A stretch of 64,000 nt of DNA from Fusarium oxysporum f. sp. lycopersici 4287 (lineage: Eukaryota > Ascomycota > Sordariomycetes > Hypocreales > Nectriaceae). Of this stretch, positions 1 through 12,226 are shown piece by piece (position 1 is the stretch's first letter; each line of letters begins with the position of its first letter). The notes below the pieces were generated by a model. That model saw nothing but the letters and a program-made list of their open reading frames with translations. It made no database searches and was not told where the DNA came from. Location: positions 1,504,687 through 1,568,686 of the forward strand of contig NC_030994.1 in the NCBI RefSeq assembly GCF_000149955.1. Reading direction: 5' to 3'. A program made the translations under genes and the position numbers.

Positions 1-852
1 TTTGCAATGACATCAAGGAATGTGTGTCAAGATGGGATATAAGCTGTAGAGTTATGCGGCGTTGACAGGATAGCAAGGAATGGAATATGCGGTGAGTGTG
101 GTTTAGTCCGTATAGGTAAAATAATCAATCACGTTAGTACCAAGACAAGACATGAAAAGCGACCCCTCATGTTAATTTTACCTGTTGTGAGTCTAAGCGC
201 ATGGTGGGAAGAGGAATACAGGCTCCGATACACTTTTGTATGACAAGCAATCGGGATGGGGATGCTTTCAACAAATGGGTTTCACATATTCTGACATCTT
301 ACATGTCGATTCATAATGACTGCTTCAAATATTCGACACCTAGGGTCGGCACAAAGCAAATCAAACTGTATCAGAGGTCTAAAGTCTATGTGCCATATAC
401 TGTTGCCTAAACACCAAATGGTTAACCCTATGGATGAGTCTCTGTCCTTTCCATGGGTACGGCACGATACGTATCCCTCGCCTACCTAGTTACTCCGAGT
501 GCGCCATTTCCTGAGCGACGCAACAACCGTAGTCGCGTATTAAATCAATGCAGTCCTATGTTCCCCTTATCCATGTAAATGCTGGGTATCTTCATCTGAC
601 GCCCCAAAGTGACCCGCCCGCCGTAACGTTAAAGAAAAAAACACTATATAAGCCACGAGGGCGTGTGGCGGTTAGCACAATCCCGTACCTGTGACGAGTT
701 CCAAGTATCCACGGATGCCGATTAAACGGAGTGCCACGTAGCAACAACGTTGGTGCATTAGGGTTAGCCATCAAACTCCGAAACAAGTACTCAATTGCGC
801 TATGAGTCCAGAGAATCACAACCTTCGCCATTGTAGATGGCTGTCGATCACA
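1..852. other. Intergenic, 3' flank of the SLX8-like gene
   Basis: Only short open frames occur here, on both strands, and none has a recognisable motif. I see no tRNA, repeat or transposon relic. The rightmost part must hold the 3' UTR of the minus-strand RING gene that ends at 853. Nothing else can be supported. Confidence 0.6.
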
Positions 853-2404
853 TCAGGACATTGTATTGGCCTTGCGCTTTCCTTTCCGTGTGGCAGTCAT
901 GAGCTTCAGTTCAAGGGGCCAGTATCCCTTGGTCTTGCTGTTATAGCTCTCCCGAGGCTTCATGTCAAGTTTTTGACGGCACATGGGACACTTTCCCTTG
1001 GTGACGTCGACATGAAGAGACTGGTGCAAGCAAGAAGCGCAATATAGATGACCTGGGGCTATGTTAGAATCTTATCATGAATCTTCAAAACCAGAAGCGA
1101 AATTACTTACCACAATGTGTGACTGTCAGGTTAGAGCAGTCGTCCATACAGATGACACATTGAAAGGCAGCAAGCTTGACGCGATCATCCTTTTCTGGCT
1201 TTCGGACTTCCTCGAACACTTCGTTGTTCTCGGTTAGATCGATGGTGTCGAATTCGGCTTTGGGTTCAACGTCGATGGGGGAACGAGTAGGGCTTGTGCC
1301 AAATAGCTCTTCAACATCCATGTCTTTTCTGGTTGCGGGTGACTTTCTCTGTCTCGACGTCGGTCTTGGGGGGGCCGCGGGCGCAGCAGTCGTCGATGTT
1401 CGTCGTCGCTTACTCGCGTGCGCTGAACCAGTTCGAGCAGCCGCAGCTGTGGTACTCCGCCGAGTCGCGGGCGGCATAGCTTCAGAGAAGGAGCTTGCGG
1501 GACTGTCAAAGAAGAAGTCGTTCTCCTCGAGGGAGTCGAAAACAGGCAGCGATGCTTGAGATTCGCCAGTAGAGTTGCTAGCCGAGGAGAGCTGGGTTGT
1601 TGTTCGCTCAGGGCCGAAAGGGTGGACGATGCAGTTGGTGGACGATAATTCTCGTGGAGCAGCAGTGGCCGTTGTACTTGTAGTGGTGTTGGTGGATGCG
1701 GTGGTGTTGCGGAGTGCACGATGCGGCGTGGAAGCCTGAACGGTTGATTGAAGGCTTACGCTATGGGACTGACTCGGCCGTGAATCTGGGTTCGTGAACG
1801 GTGGGTACGATGAAGGTGACGAAAAATCACCATCAGCAAGGTCGGCGAGGAAATTGTCTTCGATTTCGGAAGCGAGCAGTGAATTCTCTAAATCGGCGTT
1901 ATGCAAAGACTCGGGGTGGCCATTCTCCCAGGAACCTATTGGCGGAAGCTCAATGTGTGTTGATGATGCGCTCGCTGGCTCTCCCCAAGGTGATGTTTGG
2001 ATATTCTGGGATGGAGGGGAATGGGAGTGCCTCGGCCGTTGGGTGGTTGTTAACGGGCTTGGAGTTCGATAAGTACGGAGGCGAGAGTTGGAAATCAATG
2101 GTGGCAAAGAGAGGTACGTTAGAGGTAAAGACGATGATGTTGTTGTCTGGCGAATGTGGGAGCGGCTCGCACCACCACCACTGCTGCTGCTATTGCCACT
2201 GCTGCCACTGGCATTGGCGCTGGCACTGGCACTGATTCCATCAATCTCCAAGTCGATTGTCCTCTGAGAACGCGAACGCGGTTGTGTATTTGGGTGTGAA
2301 GCTCCAGCTCCAGCAAAATCAGGAGGTGACACTATCCTCGTGGTGGTTGACATGGAGATTGTTATCGGAGGAGAGTAATAGGCGTTTGCCGAGTCCAAAA
2401 ACAA
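853..2404 (-). CDS. slx8: SUMO-targeted ubiquitin ligase, SLX8-like RING E3
   Basis: Two exons, complement(853..1052, 1111..2404); the 58-nt intron has donor GTAAG and acceptor CCCCAG. The product is 497 aa. A C-terminal C3HC4 RING is formed only after splicing: C416-x2-C419, C431, H433, C436-x2-C439, C453-P-M-C456. The intron splits the Gly codon between C431 and H433. The long Ser/Thr-rich, apparently disordered N-terminus carries two SUMO-interacting-like motifs, IDLE at about 50-53 and a stronger acidic IDLT at about 388-391. N-terminal SIMs with a C-terminal RING are the layout of Slx8/RNF4-type ligases, which ubiquitinate SUMOylated nuclear proteins in genome maintenance. The first ATG of the frame is used; Met18 is an alternative start. 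Another nuclear RING protein remains possible, but the IDLT motif favours Slx8. Confidence 0.8.
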
Positions 2405-2520
2405 GTCTGCGTTGCCTATTTCAATCGGTTACAAAGGAACGTCAGGAGTTGACTTGCTACCATGGAATACGTGGGGACATTGGATTCGGCTAGAGTGTGG
2501 CAGAAGCAAGAAAAGACAAA

Positions 2521-2542
2521 GGCAAGGCAAGGCAAGGCAAGG
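2521..2542. repeat. (GGCAA)4 GG microsatellite
   Basis: Four perfect GGCAA units followed by GG, about 120 bp upstream of the SLX8-like start codon. It is a simple tandem repeat in the promoter or 5' UTR; no function can be assigned. Confidence 0.9.
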
Positions 2543-4437
2543 AAACAGTGTCCAAAATAGTAGGTAGAGAAGTGAAGTGAATTTGAATTTCTAACCTTGC
2601 AACATATAGGAGAGTAGAGAATCCATATACAAGAATTCTTGCTCCATTGTTGGTGGGCGTCAATGTCACGGGAAGGGAAGAAATGGTTCAAATAGCGTGG
2701 AGATGTACCACTCTTTAAACCACCCACTGAACCCGGCCTGGCTTTGGGCGGGCCGTCTTGGTCTTGGGCAGGGTTGAGCTTGGACTCGGGCTGTACGAAT
2801 CGGATCTGAGTTGAACCAGAAGCTGGGCTGGCTGATAGTGAAGGGATGAAACAGGTCAATACAAAAACACAAAGACGCGCGATATGTCAAGAGCAGGGAG
2901 AGTAACAAGGGCTCTTTGTATCGCAAATGACTTTACATGCAGCAGAGGATGAAAGGGTAAAGAAGTTGGGGATACCAAAAGGATGTCGGCAACAGACAGT
3001 ATGAGAAATAACTTCCATACACACACATAATAACTCAACCGAACTCAAAATGACCAGCTGCGGGAGCTGAGCCGAGCTGATGTGAATGGAAGTGAGCGTG
3101 AGCCAACGAGGGGTTTCGGCTCTGCCAGCAGGAAGTCTCTTATTGCCAGAAAACATCCATGCCAGCAACCCGGGATTAATACCTAGCAACCCGGGTATGT
3201 ACCTAACCTTATCTTGCTCATTCACTGTTGTCTACCTATGGAGTGAGTGAAGCAAACATCATTCCCTCTCTGTCCACTCAACCCAACCTCCACGTAGCAG
3301 CAGTCGGTTTGAATGTTGACAGCCACAGTCACAAGGCACCTGACTTTGGTGATATCGTCTGATATCGAGACTCGGGTATACATACTTCTTGCCAGTGTCA
3401 TCATTCCACCATCACTCGGATGATGGCGTTCACGCTTGCCTTGGACACGTTCGGGTCCCTGCATGATGCATATCGCAATAGCCTCGACGATACATTCCAT
3501 ACGCAAGTGATACCAGAGTTTGCTCAAATCGATGTTTCCATTCAATACAACTCAATAGTGGTGCTCTGCATCGCAAATCGTATTCATGACAATTTCTATC
3601 TGCATTGTGGGGTGGGATACACGAGTCCAGACGCCACCAAAACTCTTTCCAACACACAGGTACCTCAAGCTGAACTATAGAATCCCTCAAGGGATGGACG
3701 GGGATTTCCTCTAGTGTTTAGTTTCATATCCTGGCTTTCAAGCTAAGCATTCATCTTGATAACATAAGGGTAGGCTGAAAGGGCATTTTCAAGGTCTTGT
3801 GGATGGTCTTGATGTGAGCTTCACCACTCTATCATTTAACTACAAGACAACATAAAAATACCTAAGCATTCATCATACGAGATTCATATCTCCCATTAGC
3901 AGACAAGCCCTCTGAAGTAACGATTCTGGGCTTTACAACATCCATATCTTCAAGGACATCGAACCCAGTAACTAAAGTATAGTAGGCATGACTTTTCGTG
4001 CGCCCCATACTACCTAGTAGATTGGAGGACAGAAAATTGCAAGAAGTGAGACGTTCATAGCAAATCACCACATACAAGTTTTTGGCCACTATACTTCAAG
4101 ACACCATCCGTTATCATGTATTCTGCCATATCTCTTCTATTACAAACCCTACTTACCTTGCTTCAAACCATGCCCCTCCATCTTTTTAGACCCTTTGCAT
4201 CCTATTCCCCACTCCTATCTGAAGCACATGGAAAAGACCCACCAAGAATGCACAGCGTCATCCACTTAACAGGGGTGTCACCTCACTAATTTGGTCAAGA
4301 TCCATCCAAATGCCAAATTCATCATCCTGGCCTCTATCTTCTAGGGCTATCTCTTGCTTCTATCAAACCACAGCCCGGATATAGACGAAACACTACCGAT
4401 ACATCCTAGCGGATCAATTACAGTATCAGAAGCCGTG

Positions 4438-4458
4438 ATGCTTTCGTGCTGCACCTAA
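4438..4458 (+). promoter_or_regulatory. Candidate 6-codon uORF ending 2 nt before the MIP1 start
   Basis: ATG CTT TCG TGC TGC ACC TAA lies immediately upstream of the MIP1 ATG at 4461, with two bases between the uORF stop and the main start. If it is in the mRNA leader, scanning ribosomes meet it first, so MIP1 would need leaky scanning or reinitiation. The transcription start is unknown, so its presence in the mRNA is inference. Confidence 0.45.
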
Positions 4459-4460
4459 TT

Positions 4461-7400
4461 ATGCTCATATCGGCTGCTGCCCAGCCGTTGCGCGGATCGA
4501 CGCCCAGCTTCATCCGAGTTGCTCGACACCAGGCTTTTCGTCGTCATGCTTTGCGCGCTCATGTCCGATGGCTGGCCGCTGTCGCCGACAACATCAAATC
4601 GAACCCAAAGGGCACTCTTGCACGTAAGAAAGGATGGATCATTCACAACCCTACCAGACTAACTTTATTGCAGTGCCCTCTGAAGCCCGATATAACGAGA
4701 TAGGCGTCCAGCAACTCAGCTCTCACATATTTGACCAAATTTTCCCTGATGGTGTCAAACCTCCACCACAAGAGCTGGTCGAGTTATCAAGAGACCATTT
4801 AAGGCGCCATGACTTGCTTGGAAAGAATACCGATAAATCCGAACCCATAGCTTTCGATCTTCCCCCTCTCCAAGGGCGCACACTTGATGAACATTTTCAC
4901 AAACTCGGAGTGGATTGCGCCGAGCCGTATCTGGCATATGCAAAACAGTTCGCCCGCGCCAATCCACCACCAAAGCCTCGAAAATGGATACATCAAAGCG
5001 GTTGGACGAAATATTATCCTGATGGGCGTACCGAAAAAGTCGATGCGCCTGATGAGGAGATGTTGTCGTTTGACACAGAAGTTATGTGGAAAGTTAGCCC
5101 CTTTGCTGTGATGGCCTGCGCTTCGAGCCCGACTGCCTGGTATGCGTGGCTGTCGCCGTGGCTGTTGATGGAGACCACCAATGATCGACAATTGATTCCA
5201 TTAGGCGACCCGAATAAGGCCAAAATTATTGTTGGACACAACGTTGGCTTCGACCGAGCGCGGGTGTTGGAAGAGTATAGTGTCAAGCAGACTCGAAATG
5301 CCTTTCTCGACACAATGTCGCTCCACGTCGCTGTAAACGGTATGTGCTCTCAACAGCGACCTACCTGGATGAGACATAAAAAGAATCGAGAACTACGGGA
5401 TCAAGTTGCGAGCAAGACTCCGGACCATGATTTAGCGGTATTGATGACAAGTGGCATGCATGATGAAGAAGAGCTCTGGGTTGAACGAAGTTCCGTTAAC
5501 TCTCTCCGTGATGTCGCCAAGTTTCACCTCAATGTTTCGATTGACAAAGCTCTTCGTGACGACTTCAGCGAATTGGACCGGGAAAAGATCCTGGAGAGAC
5601 TAGACCAGCTTCTGGACTATTGCGCTGCCGACGTGTCAGTCACTCATCGTATTTACCAGATTGTTCTCCCCAACTTCCTAGAGACCTGTCCGCACCCCGT
5701 CAGTTTCGCAGCCCTCCGGCACCTTTCGTCCGTCATTCTTCCGGTTGATAAGTCGTGGGATGCGTATATCACCAATGCCGAAGCTACGTACCACAAGCTC
5801 AATGATGCCGTTGAGGAACGACTTATTAGTCTTACTGATAAAGCGTTGGATATCAAGGACAAGCCTGAGGCGTACACAAACGACCCCTGGATGCAGCAAC
5901 TCGACTGGTCAGGTCAAGAGATCAAAATGGTCAAAGGCAAGCGGAAGAACGACCCCCCAAGACCTGCAGCTAGGCAGAAGAAACCGGGTATGCCCAAGTG
6001 GTACAAGGACCTCTTTCAATCCAACGATGCCCCTATCAGCATCACTGTTCGAACGCGAATCGCTCCTCTGTTACTAAGACTAGCTTGGGACGGGCACCCG
6101 CTGTTCTGGTCTGACAAATATGGTTGGACATTTCGAGTACTAAGAGCGGAAGCCTCGAAATATACAGCCAAACAAATGATCGAATGTAAATTCGACGAGA
6201 AAGAGATCCATTTACGTGATGACCATACCCATACCTACTTCAAACTCCCTCATAAGGATGGCCCGACGGCTCGCTGTGTGAATCCAATGGCAAAGGGCTA
6301 TTTGGCTTACTTTGAGAGCGGCGTTTTGTCCTCCGAGTACTCATATGCTAAGGAGGCTTTGGAAATGAACGCATCATGTTCTTATTGGATCAGTGCGAGG
6401 GACCGCATCAAATCTCAAATGGTTGTCTATCAAGAAGATCTTCCGCATCAAGGCATGCAAGCTGAGACTGGGCACAAAGGCGGGGAGGCCAGTGCCAACG
6501 GCTTTATCTTACCACAAATCATTCCAATGGGCACTATAACTCGCAGAGCAGTCGAGAATACCTGGCTTACTGCTAGTAACGCCAAGAAGAATCGAGTGGG
6601 CTCTGAGCTCAAGGCAATGGTAAAGGCGCCTGAAGGCTACTGCTTTGTGGGAGCAGATGTTGATTCGGAGGAGCTTTGGATTGCCAGTCTTGTCGGCGAC
6701 GCAACCTTCAAGCTTCACGGCGGAAATGCTGTTGGGTTCATGACCTTGGAAGGCACAAAGGCTGCCGGCACCGATCTTCATTCACGAACCGCTTCGATTC
6801 TTGGCATTACCAGAAACGATGCCAAAGTTTTCAATTATGGACGAATCTATGGCGCTGGTCTGAAGTTCGCAGCGACTTTGTTGCGGCAGTTTAACCCCAA
6901 TCTGTCAGAAAAAGAGACACTGGAGACGGCTTCGAAACTATATGCCAATACTAAAGGCACCAAGACCAACCGCAAGGTGCTCTACAAACGACCCTTTTGG
7001 AGAGGCGGCACCGAGTCCTTTGTCTTTAACAAGTTGGAAGAATTCGCCGAGCAAGATAAGGCAAGGACGCCAGTATTGGGAGCTGGCATCACTGAAGCTC
7101 TTATGGGACGATACATCAGCAAAGGTGGTTATCTAACATCGAGAATCAACTGGGCTATCCAATCATCGGGTGTTGACTACCTCCACCTGCTCATCGTTTC
7201 CATGGACTACCTGATCCGCAGGTTCAACATTGATGCTCGACTTGCTATCACAGTTCACGACGAAATTCGCTATCTAGTCAAGGATACGGACAAATATCGC
7301 ACTGCACTTGCTCTGCAGGTCGCCAACCTGTGGACCCGTGCCATGTTCTCTCAGCAGGTTGGCATTGAGGACCTTCCTCAGTCATGTGCTTATTTCTCTG

Positions 7401-7930
7401 CTGTGGACATTGACCATGTGTTGCGCAAAGAAGTGGACATGGAGTGCGTCACTCCGAGCCACCCAACCCCCATTTCCCCTGGAGAAAGTATCGATGTCAG
7501 CACACTTCTGGAGAAGGGAGAAATTGCAAGACTAGATCCTGATATCGTTCCGGATGCGAAGCATGCTCCCAGACTAGAACAGATCAAGTATACTCCCCGA
7601 GTACCTATTATGCAGGGTATTCAGGAGTCAGCGCAAGAGTCAATCCCCTTCCTCAAGGCCCAAATCGTCAGTGACGACGCAGAACTTCGAGAGCTTGTCA
7701 AAGACGCCCAGAAAGCCAAACTAGCTGCAGCGCCGAAGAAGGACAAGCCGTTAAGCAAGAGAGAATTGCAGAGCGTGTTACCTTACAGAGCATACCCGAA
7801 ACTGGTCCCCATGGAAGAACCCGTCTCTGTATCGGAGGCCCTGAAAGTCAAGCCCAGTGCCTACGAGACCAGAAAAATGACATGGCCGAAATACTCGGGC
7901 AAGAGCTGGAGCCAAAACTCGAGGATGTAA
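4461..7930 (+). CDS. mip1: Mitochondrial DNA polymerase gamma, catalytic subunit
   Basis: Exons 4461..4623 and 4674..7930; the 50-nt intron has donor GTAAG and acceptor TTGCAG. The product is 1139 aa. This is the replicative polymerase and 3'-5' proofreader of mitochondrial DNA (family A). Exon 1 encodes an Arg-rich, acid-poor N-terminus that fits a mitochondrial presequence. Exonuclease motifs: Exo I with D-T-E near 189, Exo II GHNVGFD near 241, Exo III DYCAADV near 367. Polymerase motifs: Pol A DVDSEELW near 715, Pol B with FNYGRIYGAG near 770, Pol C VHDEIR near 914. All key acidic residues are present. The C-terminal extension after motif C is about 220 residues, as is usual in fungi. The start at 4461 is the only ATG in exon 1 that gives this presequence; upstream in-frame codons lack ATG. 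Confidence 0.95.
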
Positions 7931-8921
7931 CCCCACCCACGCCCTTGAGGCAACTCAGGAGAGCGTAGTTGTATACTTCTTTTGTACACATTGTTTGGCG
8001 ATGTATTATAGTTACTCACGCGGAGACGTCTATTTGGTTGTATGGATATGTATGATTGCATCTGGGACTGGTGTTTACTGTTGGTTAGGGGTTTGAGGAT
8101 GGGTTTCAGGGGCGTTAAAGCGAAAACGAAAGGTCGGGGCTGCTGTACTATGTATATTTGCAAACCATATGTGTAGCTCTTTGCGTTATCCTTTAATTTT
8201 CATGTTGGTCACACCAACTAACGACGCTGACATGGAACTTAAGGTGAGCGGGCGAAGGCTTGGCGATGGAAGGATCAAAGATTGACCCCTGTAGCACATC
8301 AAGCGGAGACCTCGTTTTGAGTAATGTGTAGTACTGTTATTGGCTTAATTAGCCTGGGCACAAAGAGACAAGGCAGAGCCTCAGTTGAATGTTCTCATAA
8401 GTCCATCAGTCTGGACAGTCAAAAATCAGGGCCTCATTTACACTTGAATCAGAGTGTGGTGTTGCTGTCTTGAGCCTCCAAATTGAGTGGAAAACAAGCT
8501 CATGTCTAAAAGCGTGATGACGAAAGTGTCCCGCGCTAAGTGGGAACGGTCTCCACTAAAGGCTCCTCGTCATCCCTCATCGCATGTTTCGCTTTCCTTT
8601 TGTGTTCCTTCATCAATCTCAACGAGATCACAAAAAAGCTGTAGATCGATCAGGGGAAACTTATCCCTTTCGATTATTTCTCTCATTGACTTGCTTTTCT
8701 CAATCTTTCTTGCGCCCCCAACGTCATTCACTTCTTGTGCTGTCTTCACCACACTGGACCTGTCACGAGCCGAACGATCGACCCCTCAGTAACTAGGTAT
8801 AGCTTGTCAAACCTCCCGGACCATTTCGATCGAGCTAGTCAATACATAAGACGAATACGATCGATCACTGTATAGTAGTTATAGGGAAAGAACACAGCAC
8901 AGTGATTATTCATTCAGCATC
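7931..8921. other. Intergenic, MIP1 to Ybp-family gene
   Basis: This holds the 3' flank of MIP1 and the promoter and leader of the next plus-strand gene. Small overlapping frames at 8487-8796 on both strands have no recognisable product. No repeat or RNA gene is seen. Confidence 0.55.
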
Positions 8922-10770
8922 ATGGTGTCCGTCGACGAAGCTATTCAAAGACTGAAAGAGACTCGGCCCCCCACCACAGATGCCTTGACATACCTCACCA
9001 TAGTCGAAACGAATCTATCCCCCGAAGTTCTTCCAACTCTAGAGGAGATTCTCGAAGATGCTGAGCTTACGAGCGATATTGGCTGGGACCTCGTGGAGAT
9101 GCTGATCTCCGTCCCTGGTAGCCAAGGCTGCCTCGAGACCGTTGCCCGCCTTGGGAACCCCCGCGAGGTCATTATCAAGGTGCTTGAAGTGCTTGACTCC
9201 AAGGCCGAATCCTCTGAGGCCGGCGATGCCTCTGCGAGCGCAAATTTCATCACTCTGGTTGGCATGCTGGGCATCCTCCATAGAAGACTGCAGGTCAAGG
9301 CGCCTTCACGATTCCTTCATACGACACTGCAGACCGTTTACCGAGCATACAACCCCCAGGGTGCCGAGACGACAGCCGCAGTTATTGATTTCGCGCGGTC
9401 TCTTTCTGGCAGAAAGCGACCACCGCTGCCCACTCGCCAGTCCAGCACCAAGCTTGAAACACCATTTCAAGACAGCGACATCTCCAAGAGCGCACCCGAT
9501 CCTGAGGCAGATGCAGGTCAGGCCGCCGAGGGTGAGGCTGAACTAGTATCGCGCCTTTTACAGTCATTTGTTACGAGTATCCTCGAAGCATATGTCAACT
9601 CAAATAGGCTAGAGTGGGCGGCACGGCACTTGGAGTATTACAATCCGGAGAGGATCGTGCCGGGGAAACCTACTATGTTGCAAGCTTTCAAGCAGGTCGA
9701 CGAGCTCCAAGCCAAAGATGCTTTGGTTGGACAGTTGGTTGTAAGTGGCAATGCCCAATGGAGAGATCTTGGCACTAATGTTCTCTCAGTCTGTAGCTCG
9801 CGATCTGGGTCTAGCGAAGCTACCGTCAGCTGAGGTCAAGAAGGCCTTGCAGTCACCTTTTGCTGTGAATCCACTTGAAGTCGAGCCTGATCCTAAGAAT
9901 CCTGAGGGTATCAAACTCTCAACTGGTGGATTTCTTTGCTTGACTGCTTATCGCATGTTTGCATCAGATATCTTTGATGCCGACTATGAACAACCTGACG
10001 CTTACATTTTTCCTGAGCATCACAATTTGCTGAAACGATTCCTCGGAGATGACCCTCAGACGCAGATAGAGAGCAATCCTGGAACTGTTGAGGCCTTGCT
10101 AGTCATTGCACTTTGGCTCCACGACCAGAAGCGCATTATTGGACCTAAAGGGACCGACGATAAGGACGTAACCTTCATGTCGTACCACCACTTACTTACG
10201 CTCATTTCCGTCTTCCACCCATCATTGCGGGTACGGAATGCAGCCACTGTGCTGGCGGGTCACATCCTTCACGAAGATCCCCACGAGGAAGACAGGTTGG
10301 GTATTTTGGAAGACTTGTTGGAAAACTGCATGTTCTCGTCACTGAAAGCATGCGCAGTGACATGGCTACGCGAAGAGATCATTGCCGCCCGCAAGGCCGG
10401 CTCAACGGGCCGCTTTGCCGATCCGGACTGCCTTGACACACTTCAGTATACCCTCTTTGAGGATCTCGAGTCCCTCGCTGAGACAGATTTGGAGGCCTTG
10501 TGGGAGTTTTGGGTCCAGTTCGCACCCTTCCACCTTCAGGTTGCCAATTTCGCTCTGTTCTTATTTGGTGGTCAAGATTTCAAGCACTTGGTTCCTGCTG
10601 GAATGGCCGCAGCAGTTGAGCATCGATACGCAAGCCCCTTACTGGCAGCCGCCAAGCGCCTGAGAGAGGCAATAGATAAGAAGGAGATTGATGGACAAGG
10701 GCAAGAAGACGAGGTTTCGATGCAGCTAGGCATCTTGATGGATACCCTCGAGCGTGTTCCATTGCAGTAG
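8922..10770 (+). CDS. Ybp1/Ybp2 (glomulin/Alf4) family helical-repeat protein
   Basis: Exons 8922..9740 and 9790..10770; the 49-nt intron has donor GTAAGT and acceptor CTCTCAG in phase 0. The product is 599 aa. The sequence is helical and Leu-rich, with a long acidic/Ser-rich linker at about 175-205, and lacks catalytic motifs. I recognise it as the fungal family annotated as DUF1760 or YAP-binding/Alf4/glomulin. In yeast, Ybp1 supports Yap1 oxidation by Gpx3 and Ybp2 acts at kinetochores. Which role applies here cannot be read from sequence. A second acceptor, TCTGTAG, lies 7 nt downstream of the chosen one but would break the frame. Family assignment is moderate and molecular function is inference. 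Confidence 0.7.
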
Positions 10771-12226
10771 GCCTTGACGACTATGGATTATAGGGGCGTT
10801 GCAGCTGAGGTCGGGTCTATCGGAGTACGGCATTTGTAAATACGTAGTACATGGCGATGTCTGCAGTGTTTTCCGGTTAAGAAACGTAAATATGTCATTA
10901 TTTATATTGCGCACTCTGTATCACAATGGCCATCCTCAACATGTTCTTCGAGGCTGGTGTTTTCGGGTTTGTGGCTAAAAACTAAATCGACATAAACTCA
11001 GTTGAACATAAGTATGCTAGTCTAGTCAAGTAAAGATCACCTGTTCTCTTTCGGTTCGATTATCAGAGGTCCTACCAGATATCTCGCGATCAGAAATTCG
11101 GGTATAGGGTAGTGCAAAATAGCCTAAGCTGCCCGGAGCATACGGTCCGTAGAAGCCAAGCCACGACTCAGGCAAACGATGCACAGGGAAATTAGCCTTG
11201 TTTCTGTCCCATGTTTCTATTACTGAGTTAGGGTCTTCAGTTCTGTCGCTACCTGATGTAGGTAGGTAGTCGGATGACGATGGCCAATTGCTGGTCCAGG
11301 TTATTGGTTAGGTGAACATGCCACTATTGGTTGAGTTTAGAAGCGGAAAGATAACGTACAACATTGGTTACTGTACGCCCAGATCGAGATGTGTAACTCA
11401 TTGACTCGTTAGAGCCACACAACTAGGCTGGCTGGCTGGCCTTGAATTGGTATGTTCGACTCATGCCTGTTTGGTGCCAGAGCAAGAGGTGGTCACGAGA
11501 CACGTGAGGACAAGACTTGTTATTACCGTAGGTACTTGTAGACGCCGACTTGACATCAGATCAATGCGATGCGATGCGATGCAACGCATGAGCATAAATG
11601 CAGCCCTTTTGAAGCTTGAAACGCGGCATCTGTCCCGAGAGGACTAAATTAGCGGTGCATCATCGACGATTCTTCGCCTGTTCCTTGTTCCGAATGAGAC
11701 CTTGTGTGACCCCATCAATTATCTTAGCCTTAGTCTTGCGGAGCAAAAGCAGCTAAAACCGCCGAACGCCAAGGGGTCCCGCTGTGGATAACACGGCAAG
11801 TGACATCATTGTATCCTTTTGAACCAGAATTTGGGGAAGGAGCATTGACATTGAACGTCAAAGAGGCCCATACCTGACTTCACCTCGTGACGCCTCATGG
11901 AACGGGACGGCTCGGAAATTGTTAATGACACCTCGGACTGCCTTGGCCCTGATCATAGATTCTTCATTTCTTTCACCCTTTGTACACTATAAGCCTGTAA
12001 ATCATGGGCTGCTATTCGCGACTCCGGTAGCAACTAACATACCGCCAAGTTTGCGAACAACGCACTACTCTATGTTTCTGTGACACGATAACGACGCCAG
12101 CTCGTCACAGCAGACATCGCGATATATCGTTTAATTGTCTTTGACCAAACAACTTTCCTTCTCGCACAACTCAAGAAATACACCACAAAACCTTTGAAAA
12201 ACGAAAGGAACCGCTCATACAGTGCC
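10771..12226. other. Intergenic promoter/leader of the glucosyltransferase-like gene
   Basis: No gene is supported in this 1.46 kb. It contains an (ATGCG)-type short repeat near 11564-11583 and a TATA-like TACACTATAA near 11982-11991. Two short upstream ORFs, 12004-12030 (ATG to TAG, 8 codons) and 12072-12083 (ATG TTT CTG TGA), precede the main start. If transcription begins at the TATA-like site, both uORFs would be in the 5' leader. Confidence 0.5.

Larger units (their letters stand above)
2405..4460. other. Divergent intergenic region between SLX8-like and MIP1
   Basis: This 2-kb head-to-head promoter region has no convincing gene. It holds a GGCAA tandem repeat (2521-2542) and a pair of direct repeats, AGCAACCCGGG, at 3164-3174 and 3185-3195 (21-bp period). 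Open frames of about 85-147 codons overlap on both strands and show no family motif. I treat them as chance. Confidence 0.5.

Noticed and set aside
2416..3690. Several overlapping ORFs of 85-147 codons in the SLX8-MIP1 spacer
   Set aside because: They overlap each other on both strands, have Cys/Phe/Ser-biased translations and no motif. Chance frames in a promoter region.
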